Origin: Variovorax sp. CF079
GTDB lineage: Bacteria > Pseudomonadota > Gammaproteobacteria > Burkholderiales > Burkholderiaceae_C
Assembly: GCF_900101545.1 (NCBI RefSeq)
Contig: NZ_FMZU01000002.1
Span: 338,066 to 402,065 of the forward strand
Direction of reading: 5' to 3'
DNA length: 64,000 nucleotides
Positions 46,552 through 55,575 of the stretch are shown one piece after another. The notes below the pieces were generated by a model. That model had not been told where the DNA came from and searched no databases. It saw nothing but the letters and a program-made list of their open reading frames with translations. The first letter of the stretch is position 1, and the number at the start of each line of letters is the position of its first letter. Made by a program: the position numbers and the translations under genes.

Positions 46552-47516
46552 TTGTTGTCCTGGATCGCCTTGACCAGGCGCTGCAGGTCCGGCGTGGAGA
46601 TGAACTTGGCGTACACCGGTGCCATGGCGGCGCGGAACGAGGCCTTGTCGACGTCGGACACGATGGTGGCGCCGCCCTTGGTGACCACCTCGAGCGACTT
46701 GGCCTCCTGCTCGTCCCACTTCTTGCGCTGGAACGCGACCGATTCCTTGGCCGCGGCGCGGAACATGTCCTGCTCGGCCTTGGGCAGCTTGTCATAGACG
46801 GCTTTGGACATCACCAGCATCTCGGGCGCCATCGAATGCTCGGTGCGCGAATAGAACTTGACGGCCTCGTAGTGCTTGAAGCCGTCATAGGACGGGATGT
46901 TGTTCTCCGCGGCGTCGATCAGCCCGGTCTTGAGGCCGGTGTAGACCTCGCCGATCGGCACCGGCGTGGCATTGGCGCCCATGGCGTTGATCAGCGACAC
47001 CCACAGGTCGGATTGCTGCACGCGGATCTTCATGCCCTTGGTGTCGGCCAGCGACTTCACCGGCTTCTTGGCGTAGATCGAGCGCGCGCCGCTGTCGTAG
47101 AAGGCCAGGCCGACCAGGCCCTCGGGCTCGCAGCTCTTCAGGATCTCCTCGCCGGCCGGGCCGTCGAGCGACTTGCGCATGTGGGCGATCGAGTCGAACA
47201 GGAAGGGCATCGTCGGCACCAGCGTCTTGGCGCACAGCGAGTTCAGCGGGCTGATGTTGACGCGGGTCATCTCCAGCGCGCCGATCTTCACCTGGTCGAT
47301 GGTCTCCTTCTCGGTCCCCAGCGCGCCCTTGTTGAAGACCTTGATCTTGTATTTGCCGTTGCTGCGCTTGTCGAGCAGCTCGCTCATGTACTTGACCGCG
47401 GCCACGGTCGGGTAGTCGTCGCTGTTGTGCACATCGGCCGAACGGAATTCGACGGCGTGCGCGGCCACGCCCAAGGCGGCGGCCGCCAGGGCGATCAGGG
47501 TGCGGGTGTATGTCAT
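46548..47516 (-). CDS. TRAP transporter substrate-binding protein, DctP (hexuronate type)
   Basis: 322 aa. A signal peptide ends near [54 protein letters not shown] and the conserved Arg in [13 protein letters not shown], which binds the carboxylate, are standard for Dct[24 protein letters not shown] follows. The neighbouring genes make D-galacturonate or D-glucuronate the most likely ligand. The mature protein works in the periplasm with DctQM encoded next. Confidence 0.95.
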   Translation of the reverse strand: MTYTRTLIALAAAALGVAAHAVEFRSADVHNSDDYPTVAAVKYMSELLDKRSNGKYKIKVFNKGALGTEKETIDQVKIGALEMTRVNISPLNSLCAKTLVPTMPFLFDSIAHMRKSLDGPAGEEILKSCEPEGLVGLAFYDSGARSIYAKKPVKSLADTKGMKIRVQQSDLWVSLINAMGANATPVPIGEVYTGLKTGLIDAAENNIPSYDGFKHYEAVKFYSRTEHSMAPEMLVMSKAVYDKLPKAEQDMFRAAAKESVAFQRKKWDEQEAKSLEVVTKGGATIVSDVDKASFRAAMAPVYAKFISTPDLQRLVKAIQDNK

Positions 47517-47558
47517 TTGTCTTCCTCTTTGGTGGTGGTTTGTGGAAATTGAACGTTG

Positions 47559-48449
47559 TCAGGTGCCGAACGCGGGCTCCGCGATGCCTTGGGTGCCGGG
47601 GCGCAGCGCGAACAGGCCGCCGGCGAGCGGCTGCTCGGAGAGATCGCCGCCCGGGCGGATCGAGGTCACGAACAGCGTGTCGAGCTTCGGGCCGCCGAAG
47701 GCGCACATCGCGGGCTTCTTCACCGGCACTTCGAGCGAGCGGTCGAGCCTGCCTGCGGGCGTGAAGCGGTGCACCAGGCCGGCGTCGTTGCCGCAGATCC
47801 AGTAGCAGCCGTCGGCGTCGACCGCGGCGCCGTCGGGCCGGCCGGGCAGCGGCTTCATATCGATGAAGACGCGGCGGTTCGTGGGCGTGCCGCTGGCCGT
47901 GTCGTAGTCGAAGGCCCAGATGGTCTGCACGCTCGGGTGCGAATCGGAGAGGTACATCGTGCGGCCGTCGGGGCTGAAGGCCAGGCCGTTGGGCACGATC
48001 AGGTCGTCGAGTTGCACGGTGGGTGCTTCGGCGCCTTTGTCATAGCGATAGAGGTGCCCGACGCGCGAGCCGGCGGCCATGTCCATCAGCATGGTGCCGG
48101 CCCAGAAGCGGCCCTGGCGGTCGCAACGGCCGTCGTTGAAGCGCATGCCGGGCAGGGCGTGCTCCACCTGGGCGAGCCGCGTCGCGGCGAGCGTGCCGTC
48201 GTCCTGCGCTGCAATCGAGAACAGGCCGCTTTCCATGCCCGCGATCCAGGCGCCCGGCACATCGGCGCGCGGCGCGATGCAGGCCAGCATCTCCTCACCG
48301 ATCCACTTCACATGACCGGCCGCCGACCAGCGGTGCAGCGCCCGACCCGGGATGTCGACCCAATAGAGCGCTTCGTCAGCCGCCGACCACACAGGGCTCT
48401 CGCCCGTGCCGCAGCGAGCATCGACCACGAGCTCGGCTTTGCTGGACAT
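47559..48449 (-). CDS. SMP-30/gluconolactonase family lactonase
   Basis: 296 aa. GTGESPVWSAADEALYWVDIPGRALHRW is the SMP-30 opening with the metal-binding Glu. NDGRCDRQGRFWAGTM supplies the Asn, and LAFSPDGRTMYLSDSH the catalytic Asp. No signal peptide. In this operon it would open the galactaro- or glucaro-lactone made by uronate dehydrogenase. It lies 5 bp after udh and 42 bp before dctP. Confidence 0.93.
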   Translation of the reverse strand: MSSKAELVVDARCGTGESPVWSAADEALYWVDIPGRALHRWSAAGHVKWIGEEMLACIAPRADVPGAWIAGMESGLFSIAAQDDGTLAATRLAQVEHALPGMRFNDGRCDRQGRFWAGTMLMDMAAGSRVGHLYRYDKGAEAPTVQLDDLIVPNGLAFSPDGRTMYLSDSHPSVQTIWAFDYDTASGTPTNRRVFIDMKPLPGRPDGAAVDADGCYWICGNDAGLVHRFTPAGRLDRSLEVPVKKPAMCAFGGPKLDTLFVTSIRPGGDLSEQPLAGGLFALRPGTQGIAEPAFGT

Positions 48450-48454
48450 GGCCT

Positions 48455-49282
48455 TCAATCGCCGAAGGGGCCCTGGGCGGTAAAGGCGCCGCCCTGGTAG
48501 ATGGCGTTCGGGTCGGTCGGTGCCACGGGCGGCTGCGCCTCGATCTTGGCGCGGAAGACTTCCGAGCTGTCCTGCGGCTGGAAGCCCAGGTGCGCGGCCG
48601 CGCTGTTGTCCCACCAGACATCGCGGTTGGCCGACACGCCGTAGACCAAGGTATGGCCCACGGAGGGCGTGAAGAGTGACCTCTCGACCAGCGTCGTCAG
48701 GTCGCGGTAGCTGAGCCAGGTGCTCATCATGCGGCGGTTGGCCGGCTCGGGGAAGGAGGAGCCGATGCGGATGCTCACGGTCTCGATGCCCCAACGGTCG
48801 AAGTAGAACTGCGCCACGTCTTCGCCGAAGGATTTGGACAGGCCGTAGTAGCCGTCGGGCCGGCGCGCGGCGTGGGCGTCGATCGTTTCGCTCTGCTTGT
48901 AGAAGCCGATCACATGGTTCGAACTCGCGAACACCACGCGCTTCACGCCATGCCGGCGCGCGCCTTCATAGAGATGGAAGATGCCCTTGATGTTGGCTTC
49001 GAGGATTTCCTCGAAAGGGCGTTCGACCGAGACGCCGCCCAGGTGCACGATCGCGTCGCAGCCGGCGATCAGCGCATCGACCGCGGCCTTGTCGGCCAGA
49101 TCGCAGGGCACGACTTCCTCGTGCTTGCCCTCGGCCGGCGCGAGCGCCGCGATGTCGGAGACGCGCAGCACATCCGCATAAGGACGCAGCCGTTCGCGCA
49201 GCACCTTGCCCAGACCGCCGGCGGCGCCCGTCAGTAGCAGCCGGGCCACGCGGGGCGGATTGGCTTTGGAAATCTCGCTCAT
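48455..49282 (-). CDS. udh: Uronate dehydrogenase
   Basis: 275 aa. It oxidises D-galacturonate or D-glucuronate to the aldarolactone with NAD. An SDR fold: LLLTGAAGGLGKVLRERL, AIVHLGGVSVERPFEEILEANIKG, FASSNHVIGFYKQSETID, the YxxxK pair in DGYYGLSKSFGED, and RIGSSFPEPANRRMMSTWLSY, characteristic of Udh. It is the first gene of the minus-strand operon and divergent from its regulator, with a 13-bp palindromic operator in the 66-bp spacer. Confidence 0.95.
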   Translation of the reverse strand: MSEISKANPPRVARLLLTGAAGGLGKVLRERLRPYADVLRVSDIAALAPAEGKHEEVVPCDLADKAAVDALIAGCDAIVHLGGVSVERPFEEILEANIKGIFHLYEGARRHGVKRVVFASSNHVIGFYKQSETIDAHAARRPDGYYGLSKSFGEDVAQFYFDRWGIETVSIRIGSSFPEPANRRMMSTWLSYRDLTTLVERSLFTPSVGHTLVYGVSANRDVWWDNSAAAHLGFQPQDSSEVFRAKIEAQPPVAPTDPNAIYQGGAFTAQGPFGD

Positions 49283-49312
49283 CTCTTGTTTGTCTCTGGT
49301 GGTAAGTTATCG

Positions 49313-49325
49313 GTTGTCGTACAAC
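49313..49325. promoter_or_regulatory. 13-bp palindromic operator, udh/regulator spacer
   Basis: GTTGT-CGT-ACAAC, a perfect palindrome matching the TNGT-NNN-ACNA form of FadR/FCD regulators. Its reverse complement differs at two of 13 positions from 50211-50223. It stands 30 bp from udh and 23 bp from the regulator start, so one site can control both. Confidence 0.72.
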
Positions 49326-49348
49326 GAGATGAGGATTATCATCACCGC

Positions 49349-50173
49349 ATGACGAACCTGTCAACGGGGTCAATCGCTAGCGCCGAAGCCGCCACCTTCA
49401 CCGGCAGCCCGCGCCGCCGCGGGCGCGGTTTGGCCCATGGCCTGGTCGACGATCTGGGCGAGAAGATCCGCAGCCAGCAGCTCAAGCCGGGCGACAAACT
49501 GCCGACCGAGTCGGCCATCATGCAGGCCTACGGCGTGAGCCGCACGGTGGTGCGCGAGGCGCTCTCGAAGCTGCAGGCGGGCGGGCTGGTGGAGACGCAC
49601 CACGGCATCGGCACCTTCGTGCTGCAGCCCAAGGCCGCGGGCATGTTCCGGCTCGATGCCTCGGACATCGCGACCTCGGTCGACGTGCTCGCGGTGCTCG
49701 AACTGCGCATCAGCCTGGAGACCGAATCCGCCGGCCTGGCCGCGACGCGCCGCACCGACGAGCAGCTGGCCGCGATGCGCGAGGCGCTCGACGATTTCGA
49801 GCGCAACGTGGCGGTGGCGGGGGACACGGTGGCGCCCGACTTCCGTTTCCATCTGCAGATCGCGCAGGCCACCGGCAACCCGTACTTCGCGGACATCATG
49901 AGCCACCTGGGCACCACGATCATTCCACGCACGCGCATCACCGCCATCCGCAACCACGACCGCCGCGGCGAATACCTGAGCCGCGTGAACCGCGAGCATG
50001 AAGAGATCTACGCCGCCATCGCGCGGCGCGACCCGGAGTCGGCGCGCGCGGCCATGCGCATCCACCTGACCAACAGCCGCGAGCGGCTGCGGATCGCGCA
50101 GGCAGCGGCCAAGAGCGCCGCTGCCGAAGCCGCGCCGCCTGGCGATCCGGCCGATAGCACGCCGCCGGCCTGA
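49349..50173 (+). CDS. FadR-subfamily GntR regulator of hexuronate genes
   Basis: 274 aa. The winged helix spans residues about 25-95 (LAHGLVDDLGEKIRSQQLKPGDKLPTESAIMQAYGVSRTVVREALSKLQ; GGLVETHHGIGTFVL). The C-terminal FCD domain has FRFHLQIAQATGN and NREHEEIYAAIARRD with the metal/ligand His residues. An Ala/Pro-rich tail follows. It is divergent from udh and upstream of a Bug gene and kdgD; matched operators stand at both promoters. A sugar acid of the pathway is the likely inducer. Confidence 0.92.
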   Translation: MTNLSTGSIASAEAATFTGSPRRRGRGLAHGLVDDLGEKIRSQQLKPGDKLPTESAIMQAYGVSRTVVREALSKLQAGGLVETHHGIGTFVLQPKAAGMFRLDASDIATSVDVLAVLELRISLETESAGLAATRRTDEQLAAMREALDDFERNVAVAGDTVAPDFRFHLQIAQATGNPYFADIMSHLGTTIIPRTRITAIRNHDRRGEYLSRVNREHEEIYAAIARRDPESARAAMRIHLTNSRERLRIAQAAAKSAAAEAAPPGDPADSTPPA

Positions 50174-50210
50174 GCGGCCGGCGCGCAGGACTGGACAGGG
50201 TGTCCAACTA

Positions 50211-50223
50211 GTTGTACGATGAC
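50211..50223. promoter_or_regulatory. Second operator for the hexuronate regulator
   Basis: GTTGTACGATGAC shares 11 of 13 positions with the reverse complement of 49313-49325. It lies 38 bp after the regulator stop and 79 bp before the Bug gene start, placing the Bug-kdgD segment under the same control. Confidence 0.6.
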
Positions 50224-50302
50224 TGATGACGAGACCCGAAGCGGCATGCATGTGCGTGCCTGCGCGGCAGTCGCCCATTCCCATCCTCAGGAGACACAAG
50301 AC

Positions 50303-51277
50303 ATGACCATGAATCGACGCGATCTCGTGCTCGGCGCACTCGGCACCGGGCTGCTGGCCGCAAGCGGCGCACAGGCTGCCGACGCCTGGCCCGCCAAACC
50401 CATCCGCATCGTGGTGCCGTATCCGCCTGGCGGGTCGTCCGACATCATCGCGCGCTCGATCAGCCAGCCGCTGTCGGAAGCGCTCAAGCAATCGGTCATC
50501 GTGGAGAACCGCGCCGGTGCCAACGGCAACCTCGGCGCCGACCTGGTGTCCAAGGCGTCGCCCGACGGCTACACGCTGCTCCTGTGCGACGTCGGCGCGC
50601 TCGCGATCAGCCCGTCGGTCTACACCAAGCTGCCGTTCGACCCGTCGAAGGACCTGCGCGGCGTGACCATGCTGGCCTATTCGCCGCACCTGCTGGTTGT
50701 GCATCCGTCGGTGCCGGTGAGCAACCTCAAGGAACTGGTCGCGCTGTCGAAGAAGTCCGACCTGAACTTCGCCGTCACCGCCACCGGCAGCGCGCCGCAC
50801 CTCGCCGGCGTGGCGCTCGAACGCGCCAGCGGCGCGCGCTGGCAGTACGTGCCCTACAAGGGCGGCGTGCAGGCCATCCAGGACACGGTGGGCGGCCAGA
50901 CCCAGGTGCTGATGAACGGCATGCTCGCGACGCTGCCGCATGTGCAGAGCGGCAAGCTCAAGATCCTCGGCGTCTCCAAGTCCACGCGCATGCCGCTGAT
51001 CGGCGATGTGCCGACCATTGCCGAGCAGGGCGTGCCGGGCTTCGACTCCGGTACCTGGCAAGGCATGCTGGCGCCGCGCGGCACGCCCGAGGCGGTGATC
51101 CAGCGCCTCAACAAGGAACTGGTTTCGATCATCCGTTCGCCCGACATCCGCTCGCGCCTGGCCGGGCAGGGTGCCGAGGTTGTGACCATGGCGCCGACCG
51201 AGCAGGAGCAGTTCTTCAACAAGGAACGCGCGCGCTGGGCCAAGGTCGTCGATGCGGCCCAGATCAAGCTGGACTAG
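50303..51277 (+). CDS. Bug/TctC-family periplasmic solute-binding protein
   Basis: 324 aa with a Tat-like MNRRDLVLGALGTGLLAASGAQAAD leader (twin Arg). GGAG lies 9 bp before ATG 50303. Bug marks: IRIVVPYPPGGSSDIIARSI, SVIVENRAGANGNLGADLV, YVPYKGGVQAIQDTVGGQTQVL and TPEAVIQRLNKEL. It is placed between the hexuronate regulator and kdgD, behind an operator copy, so a sugar acid may be its ligand. Confidence 0.92.
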   Translation: MTMNRRDLVLGALGTGLLAASGAQAADAWPAKPIRIVVPYPPGGSSDIIARSISQPLSEALKQSVIVENRAGANGNLGADLVSKASPDGYTLLLCDVGALAISPSVYTKLPFDPSKDLRGVTMLAYSPHLLVVHPSVPVSNLKELVALSKKSDLNFAVTATGSAPHLAGVALERASGARWQYVPYKGGVQAIQDTVGGQTQVLMNGMLATLPHVQSGKLKILGVSKSTRMPLIGDVPTIAEQGVPGFDSGTWQGMLAPRGTPEAVIQRLNKELVSIIRSPDIRSRLAGQGAEVVTMAPTEQEQFFNKERARWAKVVDAAQIKLD

Positions 51278-51291
51278 AGCAACTATCCCGG

Positions 51292-51365
51292 CCGTTCGGG
51301 CTGAGCTAGTCGAAGCCTGTCCTGAGCAAGGACGAGGAGCCCTTCGACAAGCTCAGGGCGAACGG
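51292..51365. repeat. Large inverted repeat of the CTTCGACAAGCTCAGG family
   Basis: Two 24-nt arms (51292-51315 and 51342-51365) pair with three mismatches around a 26-nt loop that itself contains GTCCTGAGC and GGAC pieces. A T-rich tract starts 14 nt after the right arm. The arms belong to the same element family as 502-522 in thyA. It separates the Bug gene from kdgD and could fold into a strong RNA hairpin. Confidence 0.82.
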
Positions 51366-51404
51366 AGCTGAGGACTCATCTTTTTCTTTCTTCACTTCAA
51401 TCGA

Positions 51405-52316
51405 ATGAATCCGCAAGAACTCAAATCCATCATGGGCTCCGGCCTGCTGTCCTTCCCGTTGACCGACTTCGACGCCGAAGGCAACTTCCACAAGAAGGGC
51501 TACATCGAGCGCCTCGAATGGCTGGCGCCCTACGGCGCGAGCGCGCTGTTCGCGGCCGGCGGCACCGGCGAGTTCTTCTCGCTGACCGCCGACGAATATC
51601 CCCAGATCATCCGCACCGCGGTCGACACCTGCCGTGGCAAGGTGCCGATCATCGCGGGCGCCGGGGGCCCCACGCGCTTCGCGATCCAGTGCGCGCAGGC
51701 GGCCGAGAAGGCCGGCGCCCACGGCATCCTGCTCTTGCCGCACTACCTGACCGAAGCCGGTCAGGAAGGGCTGGCCGCGCACGTGGAAGCCGTGTGCAAG
51801 AGCGTGAAGTTCGGCGTCATCGTCTACAACCGCGGCCAGAGCAAGCTCTACCCGGCCACGCTCGAGAAGCTGGCCGCGCGCTGCCCCAATCTCGTGGGCT
51901 TCAAGGACGGCATCGGCGACATCGAGCTCATGAGCTCGATCCACCTGCGCATGGGCGACCGCTTCGCCTACCTCGGTGGCCTGCCGACGGCCGAGGTCTA
52001 TGCGGCGGCCTACAAGGCGCTGGGCACACCGGTGTATTCCTCGGCGGTGTTCAATTTCATCCCGAAGACCGCGATGGACTTCTACAAGGCGGTGGCCGAC
52101 GACGACATGGCCACGCAGCACCGCCTGCTCAAGGAGTTCTTCATGCCCTACCTGGAGATCCGCAACAAGGGCCACGGCTACGCGGTGAGCATCGTGAAGG
52201 CCGGCGCCAGGATCGTGGGACACGACGCCGGCCCGGTGCGCACGCCGCTCACCGAGCTCAAGCTCGAGGAGTACGACGCGCTGGCGGCGCTGATCGACAA
52301 GCTCGGCCCGCAATAG
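51405..52316 (+). CDS. kdgD: 5-dehydro-4-deoxyglucarate dehydratase
   Basis: 303 aa, DapA-like TIM barrel. It decarboxylates and dehydrates 5-keto-4-deoxyglucarate, the GarD product, to 2,5-dioxopentanoate. [34 protein letters not shown], the Tyr in [12 protein letters not shown] and the Schiff-base Lys in [10 protein letters not shown] are diagnostic. No good Shine-Dalgarno precedes ATG 51405. A terminator follows 51 bp after the stop. Confidence 0.95.
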   Translation: MNPQELKSIMGSGLLSFPLTDFDAEGNFHKKGYIERLEWLAPYGASALFAAGGTGEFFSLTADEYPQIIRTAVDTCRGKVPIIAGAGGPTRFAIQCAQAAEKAGAHGILLLPHYLTEAGQEGLAAHVEAVCKSVKFGVIVYNRGQSKLYPATLEKLAARCPNLVGFKDGIGDIELMSSIHLRMGDRFAYLGGLPTAEVYAAAYKALGTPVYSSAVFNFIPKTAMDFYKAVADDDMATQHRLLKEFFMPYLEIRNKGHGYAVSIVKAGARIVGHDAGPVRTPLTELKLEEYDALAALIDKLGPQ

Positions 52317-52367
52317 GCCGTTTCCGAGTGCGCCCGTTGCAGGGAGCGTAGAGTTCCCCACTGCGCG

Positions 52368-52395
52368 GGGCCGCTCTTGCGGCCCTTCCTTTTTT
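52368..52395 (+). terminator. Rho-independent terminator after kdgD
   Basis: Perfect 7-bp GC stem (GGGCCGC / GCGGCCC) with TCTT loop, then TTCCTTTTTT. It lies between kdgD and the semialdehyde dehydrogenase gene. Confidence 0.85.
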
Positions 52396-52421
52396 CCCCG
52401 ACCGACCTCCAAGGAACTGCC

Positions 52422-53858
52422 ATGCAGAACTTCGACAACCTGATCAACGGCGAATGGCGCGCCGGCGCCAGCTACAGCCCGAATACCAATCCGAGCAACC
52501 TGGGCGACGTGCTCGGGCAATATGCCCAGGGCGATGCCGCCCAGGTCGATGCGGCCGTCGCCGCGGCCACCGCGGCGTTTCCGGCCTGGTCCACCGGCAG
52601 CATCCAGGCGCGCAGCGATGCGCTGGACAAGATCGGCAACGAGATCCTGGCGCGCAAGGAAGAGCTCGGCACCCTGCTCGCGCGCGAGGAGGGCAAGACC
52701 AAGCCCGAAGGCATCGGCGAGGCCACGCGCGCCGGCCACATCTTCAAGTTCTTCGCCGGCGAATGCCTGCGTCTCTCGGGCGAAGTCATTCCCTCGGTGC
52801 GCCCCGGCATCGGCGTGGAGATCACGCGCGAGCCCGTGGGCGTGGTGGGGCTCATCACGCCGTGGAACTTCCCGATTGCGATCCCTGCCTGGAAGATCGC
52901 ACCGGCGCTGGCTTTCGGCAATTGCGTGGTGCACAAGCCCGCCGACCTGGTGCCTGGCTGCGCCTGGGCGCTGGCCGAGATCATCAGCCGCTCGGGCATT
53001 CCGCCCGGCGTGTTCAACCTCGTGATGGGCCGCGGCAGCGTGATCGGCAATGCGTTGGTCGACCATCCCGGCATCCATGCCATCAGCTTCACCGGCTCGG
53101 TCGGCGTCGGCCGCAACATCGCGGTGCAGTGCGCGACGAAGCACAAGAAGGTGCAGCTCGAGATGGGCGGCAAGAACCCGCAGGTCGTCCTGGACGACGC
53201 CAACCTCGACCAGGCCGTCGAGCTCAGCGTGCAGAGTGCCTTCTATTCAACCGGCCAGCGCTGCACCGCGTCGAGCCGGCTGATCGTGACCGAGGGCATC
53301 TATCCGAAGTTCATCGAGGCGATGAAGGCGCGGATGGCGAAGATCAAGGTCGGCGACGCGCTGGCGCAGGGCACCGATATCGGCCCGGTCTCCAGCGAGA
53401 GCCAGCTGCAGCAGGACCTGAACTACATCGAGATCGGCCAGGGCGAGGGCGCCACGCTGGCCGCGGGCGGCGAGCGCCTGAAGCTGGACACCGAGGGCTA
53501 CTACATGTCGCCGGCGCTCTTCAGCGAATCGGTGGCGTCGATGCGCATCAACCGCGAAGAGATCTTCGGGCCGGTGGCGAGCGTGATCCGGGTGAAGAAC
53601 TACGAGGAGGCGCTGGCCACCGCCAACGACACCGAGTTCGGCCTGTCGGCGGGCATCGCGACGACGAGCCTGAAGTACGCGACGCACTTCAAGCGCCACA
53701 GCCAGGCGGGCATGGTGATGGTCAACCTGCCGACCGCGGGGGTGGACTATCACGTGCCCTTCGGCGGGCGCAAGGGGTCGAGCTATGGGCCGCGGGAGCA
53801 GGGGCGCTATGCGCAGGAGTTCTTTACCGTGGTGAAGACGGCTTACACGCTGGCTTGA
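52422..53858 (+). CDS. Aldehyde dehydrogenase, alpha-ketoglutarate semialdehyde type
   Basis: 478 aa. It would oxidise 2,5-dioxopentanoate from KdgD to 2-oxoglutarate with NAD(P). Motifs: GLITPWNFPIAIPAWKIAPAL, the Rossmann FTGSVGVGR, the general base Glu in LEMGGKNPQ, the nucleophile in TGQRCTASSR, and EEIFGPVASVI near the end. The context with kdgD sets the substrate; sequence alone shows only the ALDH class. AAGGA lies about 6 bp before the ATG. It is just past a strong terminator. Confidence 0.93.
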   Translation: MQNFDNLINGEWRAGASYSPNTNPSNLGDVLGQYAQGDAAQVDAAVAAATAAFPAWSTGSIQARSDALDKIGNEILARKEELGTLLAREEGKTKPEGIGEATRAGHIFKFFAGECLRLSGEVIPSVRPGIGVEITREPVGVVGLITPWNFPIAIPAWKIAPALAFGNCVVHKPADLVPGCAWALAEIISRSGIPPGVFNLVMGRGSVIGNALVDHPGIHAISFTGSVGVGRNIAVQCATKHKKVQLEMGGKNPQVVLDDANLDQAVELSVQSAFYSTGQRCTASSRLIVTEGIYPKFIEAMKARMAKIKVGDALAQGTDIGPVSSESQLQQDLNYIEIGQGEGATLAAGGERLKLDTEGYYMSPALFSESVASMRINREEIFGPVASVIRVKNYEEALATANDTEFGLSAGIATTSLKYATHFKRHSQAGMVMVNLPTAGVDYHVPFGGRKGSSYGPREQGRYAQEFFTVVKTAYTLA

Positions 53859-53873
53859 GCGTCTTGTCTTGCT

Positions 53874-53936
53874 CCCTCTCCCTCCGGGAGAGGGTTGGGG
53901 TTGGAGGCGCCGGAGCCGGGAGTTCGCCCCGGCTCC
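53874..53936. terminator. Double hairpin between convergent genes
   Basis: First hairpin 53874-53894: CCCTCTCCC, TCC loop, GGGAGAGGG. Second 53912-53936: GGAGCCGGG, 7-nt loop, CCCGGCTCC. No long T tracts. The first resembles the CCCTCTCCC-GGGAGAGGG repeat found between genes in many bacteria. The pair probably ends both converging transcripts. Confidence 0.6.
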
Positions 53937-53941
53937 AGGCC

Positions 53942-55480
53942 TCAAGATGAAGCGCGTCGTTGCCCCCTTCGCAGCCAGTATTCGATCAGCTCGAACACCC
54001 CTTCGCTCAACAGCGCCAGCACCGCCGCCGGCACCGCGCCCGCAACCAGCAACTCGCGGTCGTTGAGCGCAAGGCCGGTCACGATGCGTTCTCCAAAGCC
54101 TCCGGCTCCGATGAAGGCCGCGATGGTCGCCGTCCCGATCGCGATCGTCGTTGCCGTCCGTACACCGGCCAAGAGCGTCGGCAGCGACAGTGGCAACAGC
54201 ACCAACCGCAGGCTCTGCCTGCCGGTCATCCCGAGCGCCGTGCCAGCCTGTCGCAGGCCCACAGGCACCTCGGCCAGCCCGGTCACCGTGTTGCGCATGA
54301 TCGGCAGCAGCGAATAAAGCGTGAGCGCGATCAGCGCCGGCAGGGTGCCGATCGCACCGATCAGCGAGATCAGCACCGCCAGCATCGCGAGCGATGGCAC
54401 GGTCTGCAGCAAGCCCGTGAGGCCGAGCACCACGGCGCGCAAGCGCAGGTGCGGAAACACGAGGATGCCCAAGGGCACCGCGATCAGGATCGCGAGCCCG
54501 ACCGAGACCGCCACCAGCAGCAGATGCTGCCGTGCCAGCCGGCCGAGGTCGGGGCCGAAGAGCTTGGCGGCAAAGCCCCGCGCGGCGCTCTCGGCGCCCG
54601 CCGGCCCGCTGTGCTTGCCCTGCGCCAGGAAGTCGCGCGCGATCACGTCGAATGCCACGCCCTGCAGTTCGGCGCGCGCGTTCATCGCGATCATCGCGCG
54701 CTCGTCGATGCGGCCTTCGAGCTTCTGCAGCGCGGCCCAGGCCTGCGGAAAGCGCGTGGGCACGTCCAGGCGATACAGCAGCACCGCGTCGTAGCGCGGG
54801 AAATAGCGCCGGTCGTCTTCCAGCACGCGCAGGCCGAGGTGGTCGATCTTGGCGTCGGTGGTGTAGATGTCGATCACGTCGATCTGTTTGGCTGCGATCG
54901 CGTCGTAGGCCAGGCCGTGGTCCAGGCCGGTCGGCTTCTGGCCGAAGCCGTAGCGCGCGGCCAGGCCCTGCCAGCCATCGGCACGGCCGATGAATTCGTT
55001 CGAGAGCCCGAGCCGCAGTTCAGGGTGGCGTGCCAGGTCGCTCAGGCTGCGCACGCCGAGCCGGTCCGCATCGGCCGCGCGCATCGCGAGCGCATAGCCG
55101 TCGTTGAAGCCCAGCGGGATGGCGGCGCCGAGCCCGAGCGGCGCGAGCGCGGCGTTCATGGCCTCGCGCGTCATCGGCTGCGGGTTCTTGAGGATCTCCA
55201 GACCGATGGTGCCGGTGTATTCGGTGTAGAGATCGATGCCGCCCGAGCGCAGGGCTTCGTAGACGATGGCCGTGTTGCCCAGGCCCTGCCGCACCACGGG
55301 CGGGCTCGCCGTATGAGGCGATGCGGTCTGCGCCAGCACTTCCGCCAGGATGTACGACTCGGTGAAGCGCTTGGAGCCGACGCGCAGGCTTCCCTCCTGC
55401 GCGTGCGAGGACGAGGCCGCGCAGAGCAGCAGGCCCAGGCAGGACAAGGCGGTCAGCCACGCACGGCGCGAGGGATGCAT
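53942..55480 (-). CDS. Glycine-betaine-type ABC transporter: binding protein fused to permease
   Basis: 512 aa. A signal peptide (LSCLGLLLCAASSSHA-Q) precedes an OpuAC/OsmF-type binding domain (residues about 30-300; VGSKRFTESYILAEVLAQ, YTEYTGTIGLEIL, NDGYALAMRAADA, DIYTTDAKIDHLGLRVLEDDR). A permease domain with about six helices follows (residues about 315-500), with the EAA-type loop PVGLRQAGTALGMTGRQSLRLVLLP. Better-known fusions place the permease first. No ATPase gene lies on either side, so the energising subunit must be elsewhere. Ligand: betaine, choline, ergothioneine or another quaternary amine. Confidence 0.88.
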   Translation of the reverse strand: MHPSRRAWLTALSCLGLLLCAASSSHAQEGSLRVGSKRFTESYILAEVLAQTASPHTASPPVVRQGLGNTAIVYEALRSGGIDLYTEYTGTIGLEILKNPQPMTREAMNAALAPLGLGAAIPLGFNDGYALAMRAADADRLGVRSLSDLARHPELRLGLSNEFIGRADGWQGLAARYGFGQKPTGLDHGLAYDAIAAKQIDVIDIYTTDAKIDHLGLRVLEDDRRYFPRYDAVLLYRLDVPTRFPQAWAALQKLEGRIDERAMIAMNARAELQGVAFDVIARDFLAQGKHSGPAGAESAARGFAAKLFGPDLGRLARQHLLLVAVSVGLAILIAVPLGILVFPHLRLRAVVLGLTGLLQTVPSLAMLAVLISLIGAIGTLPALIALTLYSLLPIMRNTVTGLAEVPVGLRQAGTALGMTGRQSLRLVLLPLSLPTLLAGVRTATTIAIGTATIAAFIGAGGFGERIVTGLALNDRELLVAGAVPAAVLALLSEGVFELIEYWLRRGQRRASS

Positions 55481-55575
55481 CGAGCGCAGTGTATCGGCGT
55501 GACAGGCCGGTTTCCTACAGCAGCTGGTGTGCGGGGCTGATGCTGCGCCGCACCAGATGAACGCAAGCTGAATCG

